From positions 1-7,135 of the forward strand of contig JAGRKR010000547.1 in the NCBI GenBank assembly GCA_020442225.1: a stretch of 7,135 nt of DNA, given 5' to 3'. Positions 6,051 through 7,135 of this stretch are shown here, one piece after another (within the stretch, counting starts at the first letter, position 1; each line of letters opens with the position of its first letter). The stretch is from Hyphomicrobiaceae bacterium. Lineage in GTDB: Bacteria > Pseudomonadota > Alphaproteobacteria > Rhizobiales > Hyphomicrobiaceae. The position numbers and the translations under genes were made by a program. The notes beneath the pieces were generated by a model. It did no database searches. It was not told the origin of the DNA and saw only the letters and a list, made by a program, of their open reading frames with translations.

Positions 6051-6997
6051 TGGGGGCGCCGGAGACCCCGCGTTTGCCGTCGCCTGCCGCCGGCACGGTG
6101 CACGGCGCGGTGCCGAATTCCCAGCTCGATACGCTGGCCGTCTCGGTGCTGGTCGGTTGTTGTCTCGCGCTCGGTCTGGCCCAGGTGGCGATCAAGGTGG
6201 CGAATACCGGCATCTCGCCGCTGCTGCAGGCCGGTCTCAGGTCGATCGGTGCGACGGCCCTGCTGCTCGCCTGGGCGCGGTTCAGGGGGGTGCGGCTGCT
6301 GGCGCGCGACGGTACGCTGCTGCCGGGTCTCGCCGTCGGCATCCTGTTCGCGGGTGAGTTCGCGTTCCTCTATGTCGGGCTCGAGCACACGACCGCCTCG
6401 CGCGCGGTCGTGCTGCTCTATACGGCGCCCCTGCTCGTGGCTGCGGGTGCGCATCTCTGGCTGCCGGCCGATCGCCTGACGGCTGTCAAGGTGCTCGGCC
6501 TCGCCGCCGCTTTCGCCGGCGTTCTCGTTGTCCTGCTCTCTGGCCGCGCGGACGGGGCCGGAACCGGCACGCTTGCCGGCGATCTCCTGTGCCTGGTGGC
6601 CGCGGTCTGCTGGGGCGGGCTGACGCTCGTCGGGCGCGCTACGCGGCTTTCGGCCGCCGCCCACGAAAAGGTGGTTCTCTACCAACTCGGCGTTTCCGCG
6701 CTTCTGCTGCCGCTTCTCTCGCTGGCCTTCGGCGAGCCCGGGTTCAAGACCCCGTCCGTGGCGGCATTGGCGGCGCTGGCCTATACGATCGTCATCGTCG
6801 CGTTCGTAGTCTACACGGCGCAGTACTGGCTGCTGACGCGCTATCCGGCCTCGCGCGTCATGTCCTTCATGTTCCTGGCGCCCGTGTTCGGGGTCATGTG
6901 GGGCGGCCTCATTCTCGACGAGCCGCTGACGCGGGAGCTGTGGATCGGGCTCGCCATGGTGGCTGTGGGCATTTGGCTGGTGAACCGGCGCGCTTGA
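6050..6997 (+). CDS. EamA/DMT-family membrane transporter, 315 aa
   Basis: The protein has two tandem EamA repeats (about residues 30-163 and 175-312) and ten predicted membrane helices near 28-47, 57-75, 89-109, 115-135, 146-164, 175-194, 207-227, 237-258, 268-288 and 297-312. This is the standard drug/metabolite transporter layout and length. Family marks include GLEHTTASRAVVLLYTAPLLVA at the end of repeat 1, MSFMFLAPVFGVMWGGLILDEPL in repeat 2, and the C-terminal GIWLVNRR. Members move metabolites, amino acids or drugs across the inner membrane, usually outward. The substrate cannot be told from sequence. The ATG at 6050 shares its A with the stop of the preceding amidase (TGATG), which suggests translational coupling; no clear SD is present. 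A GTG at 6098 would remove a Pro/Ala-rich N-terminus of 16 residues and is a possible alternative start. The stop codon lies inside the -35 element of rnpB. Confidence 0.88.
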   Translation: MGAPETPRLPSPAAGTVHGAVPNSQLDTLAVSVLVGCCLALGLAQVAIKVANTGISPLLQAGLRSIGATALLLAWARFRGVRLLARDGTLLPGLAVGILFAGEFAFLYVGLEHTTASRAVVLLYTAPLLVAAGAHLWLPADRLTAVKVLGLAAAFAGVLVVLLSGRADGAGTGTLAGDLLCLVAAVCWGGLTLVGRATRLSAAAHEKVVLYQLGVSALLLPLLSLAFGEPGFKTPSVAALAALAYTIVIVAFVVYTAQYWLLTRYPASRVMSFMFLAPVFGVMWGGLILDEPLTRELWIGLAMVAVGIWLVNRRA

Positions 6998-7023
6998 CGC
7001 CGGGGGCTCGGCTCCCCTTATGT
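6994..7023 (+). promoter_or_regulatory. rnpB promoter
   Basis: A -35 hexamer TTGACG at 6994-6999 and a -10 hexamer TTATGT at 7018-7023 are separated by 18 bases. Seven bases beyond the -10 gives a start near 7030, where the recognisable RNase P RNA begins (GTGCCAG from 7031). The -35 includes the TGA stop of the transporter gene. The spacer contains a G-run and a C-run (7002-7006 and 7014-7017) that could pair. Confidence 0.65.
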
Positions 7024-7029
7024 TCCTGG

Positions 7030-7135
7030 TGTGCCAGTCGGCCGGACGGCCGCTGCCCTCGCGGGTGGAGGAAAGTCCGGGCTCCATGGAAAAACGGTGC
7101 CGGATAACGTCCGGCGGGGGCGACCCCAGGGAAAG
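7030..7135 (+). ncRNA. rnpB: RNase P RNA (bacterial type A), 5' part, cut by window end
   Basis: This is the catalytic RNA of RNase P, which trims the 5' leader from precursor tRNAs together with the RnpA protein. The diagnostic first conserved core block, GAGGAAAGTCCGGGCTCC, is at 7068-7085 and matches bacterial type A RNase P RNAs. Before it, CTGCCC (7053-7058) and GGGTGG (7063-7068) form a stem-loop in the place of the outer P3 helix, and CGGCC/GGCCG (7039-7043, 7048-7052) can also pair. After it, GCCGGA (7099-7104) and TCCGGC (7110-7115) form P8 around TAACG. GGGG/CCCC with a GCGA tetraloop (7116-7127) forms P9. AGGGAAAG at the edge is the usual lead into the ACAGAAA core, which lies outside. 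The 5' end is placed by the promoter and by GTGCCAGT, probably the 5' strand of P1; it is accurate to a few bases. Roughly a quarter of the RNA is present. Confidence 0.92.

Noticed and set aside
7002..7023. The G-run/C-run dyad after the transporter as an intrinsic terminator of the djlA operon.
   Set aside because: The stem is only four to five pairs and is followed by TTATGTT, not a T-tract. The same bases are better explained as the spacer and -10 of the rnpB promoter.
5897..7087. A 396-codon minus-strand open frame opposite the EamA transporter.
   Set aside because: Its product is an Arg/Gln/His-rich sequence with no domain, typical of the complement of a G+C-rich membrane protein gene. 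It also runs through rnpB.

Overview
The window is G+C-rich chromosomal DNA, roughly two thirds G+C by eye, with dense coding and strong G/C preference at third codon positions. It most resembles an alphaproteobacterium, probably of the order Hyphomicrobiales. The pointers are the form of the RNase P RNA start at the right edge, the djlA - peptidoglycan amidase - rnpB gene order (which I recall from that order, not searched), and promoters of the TTGAC / TATG type.

Left block, 1-3929, plus strand: three genes in one direction. They are the 3' end of a two-domain MaoC-type enoyl-CoA hydratase (cut by the window edge), a 672-residue alpha/beta hydrolase of the large 'alpha/beta hydrolase domain' family (Abhydrolase_10 type), and a 481-residue amidase-signature hydrolase with an intact Lys/cis-Ser/Ser triad. 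The gaps are 45 and 31 bases, each with a strong Shine-Dalgarno (SD) sequence and no visible promoter, so this looks like one catabolic operon. It pairs an ester- or lactone-type hydrolase and an amide hydrolase with CoA-linked beta-oxidation-like chemistry. The substrate cannot be read from the sequence.

Middle, 3930-4557: a short convergent junction with a small hairpin, then a minus-strand gene for a secreted DUF2147 protein. A divergent intergenic region of about 160 bases follows and carries likely start signals for both flanking genes.

Right block, 4558-6997, plus strand: djlA (membrane-anchored TerB-like plus J-domain cochaperone), an N-acetylmuramoyl-L-alanine amidase with a peptidoglycan-binding domain, and a ten-helix EamA/DMT transporter. 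The three are joined by stop/start overlaps (TTGA, then TGATG) and are probably translated from one message.

Right edge, about 7030 to the end: the 5' part of rnpB, the RNA subunit of RNase P. It has a good promoter whose -35 hexamer overlaps the transporter stop codon. The RNA is cut by the window end before its second conserved core region.

I see no insertion sequence, tRNA, CRISPR array or phage signature. The content is mostly recognisable families. The least understood part is the substrate of the left-hand hydrolase/amidase/hydratase cluster.
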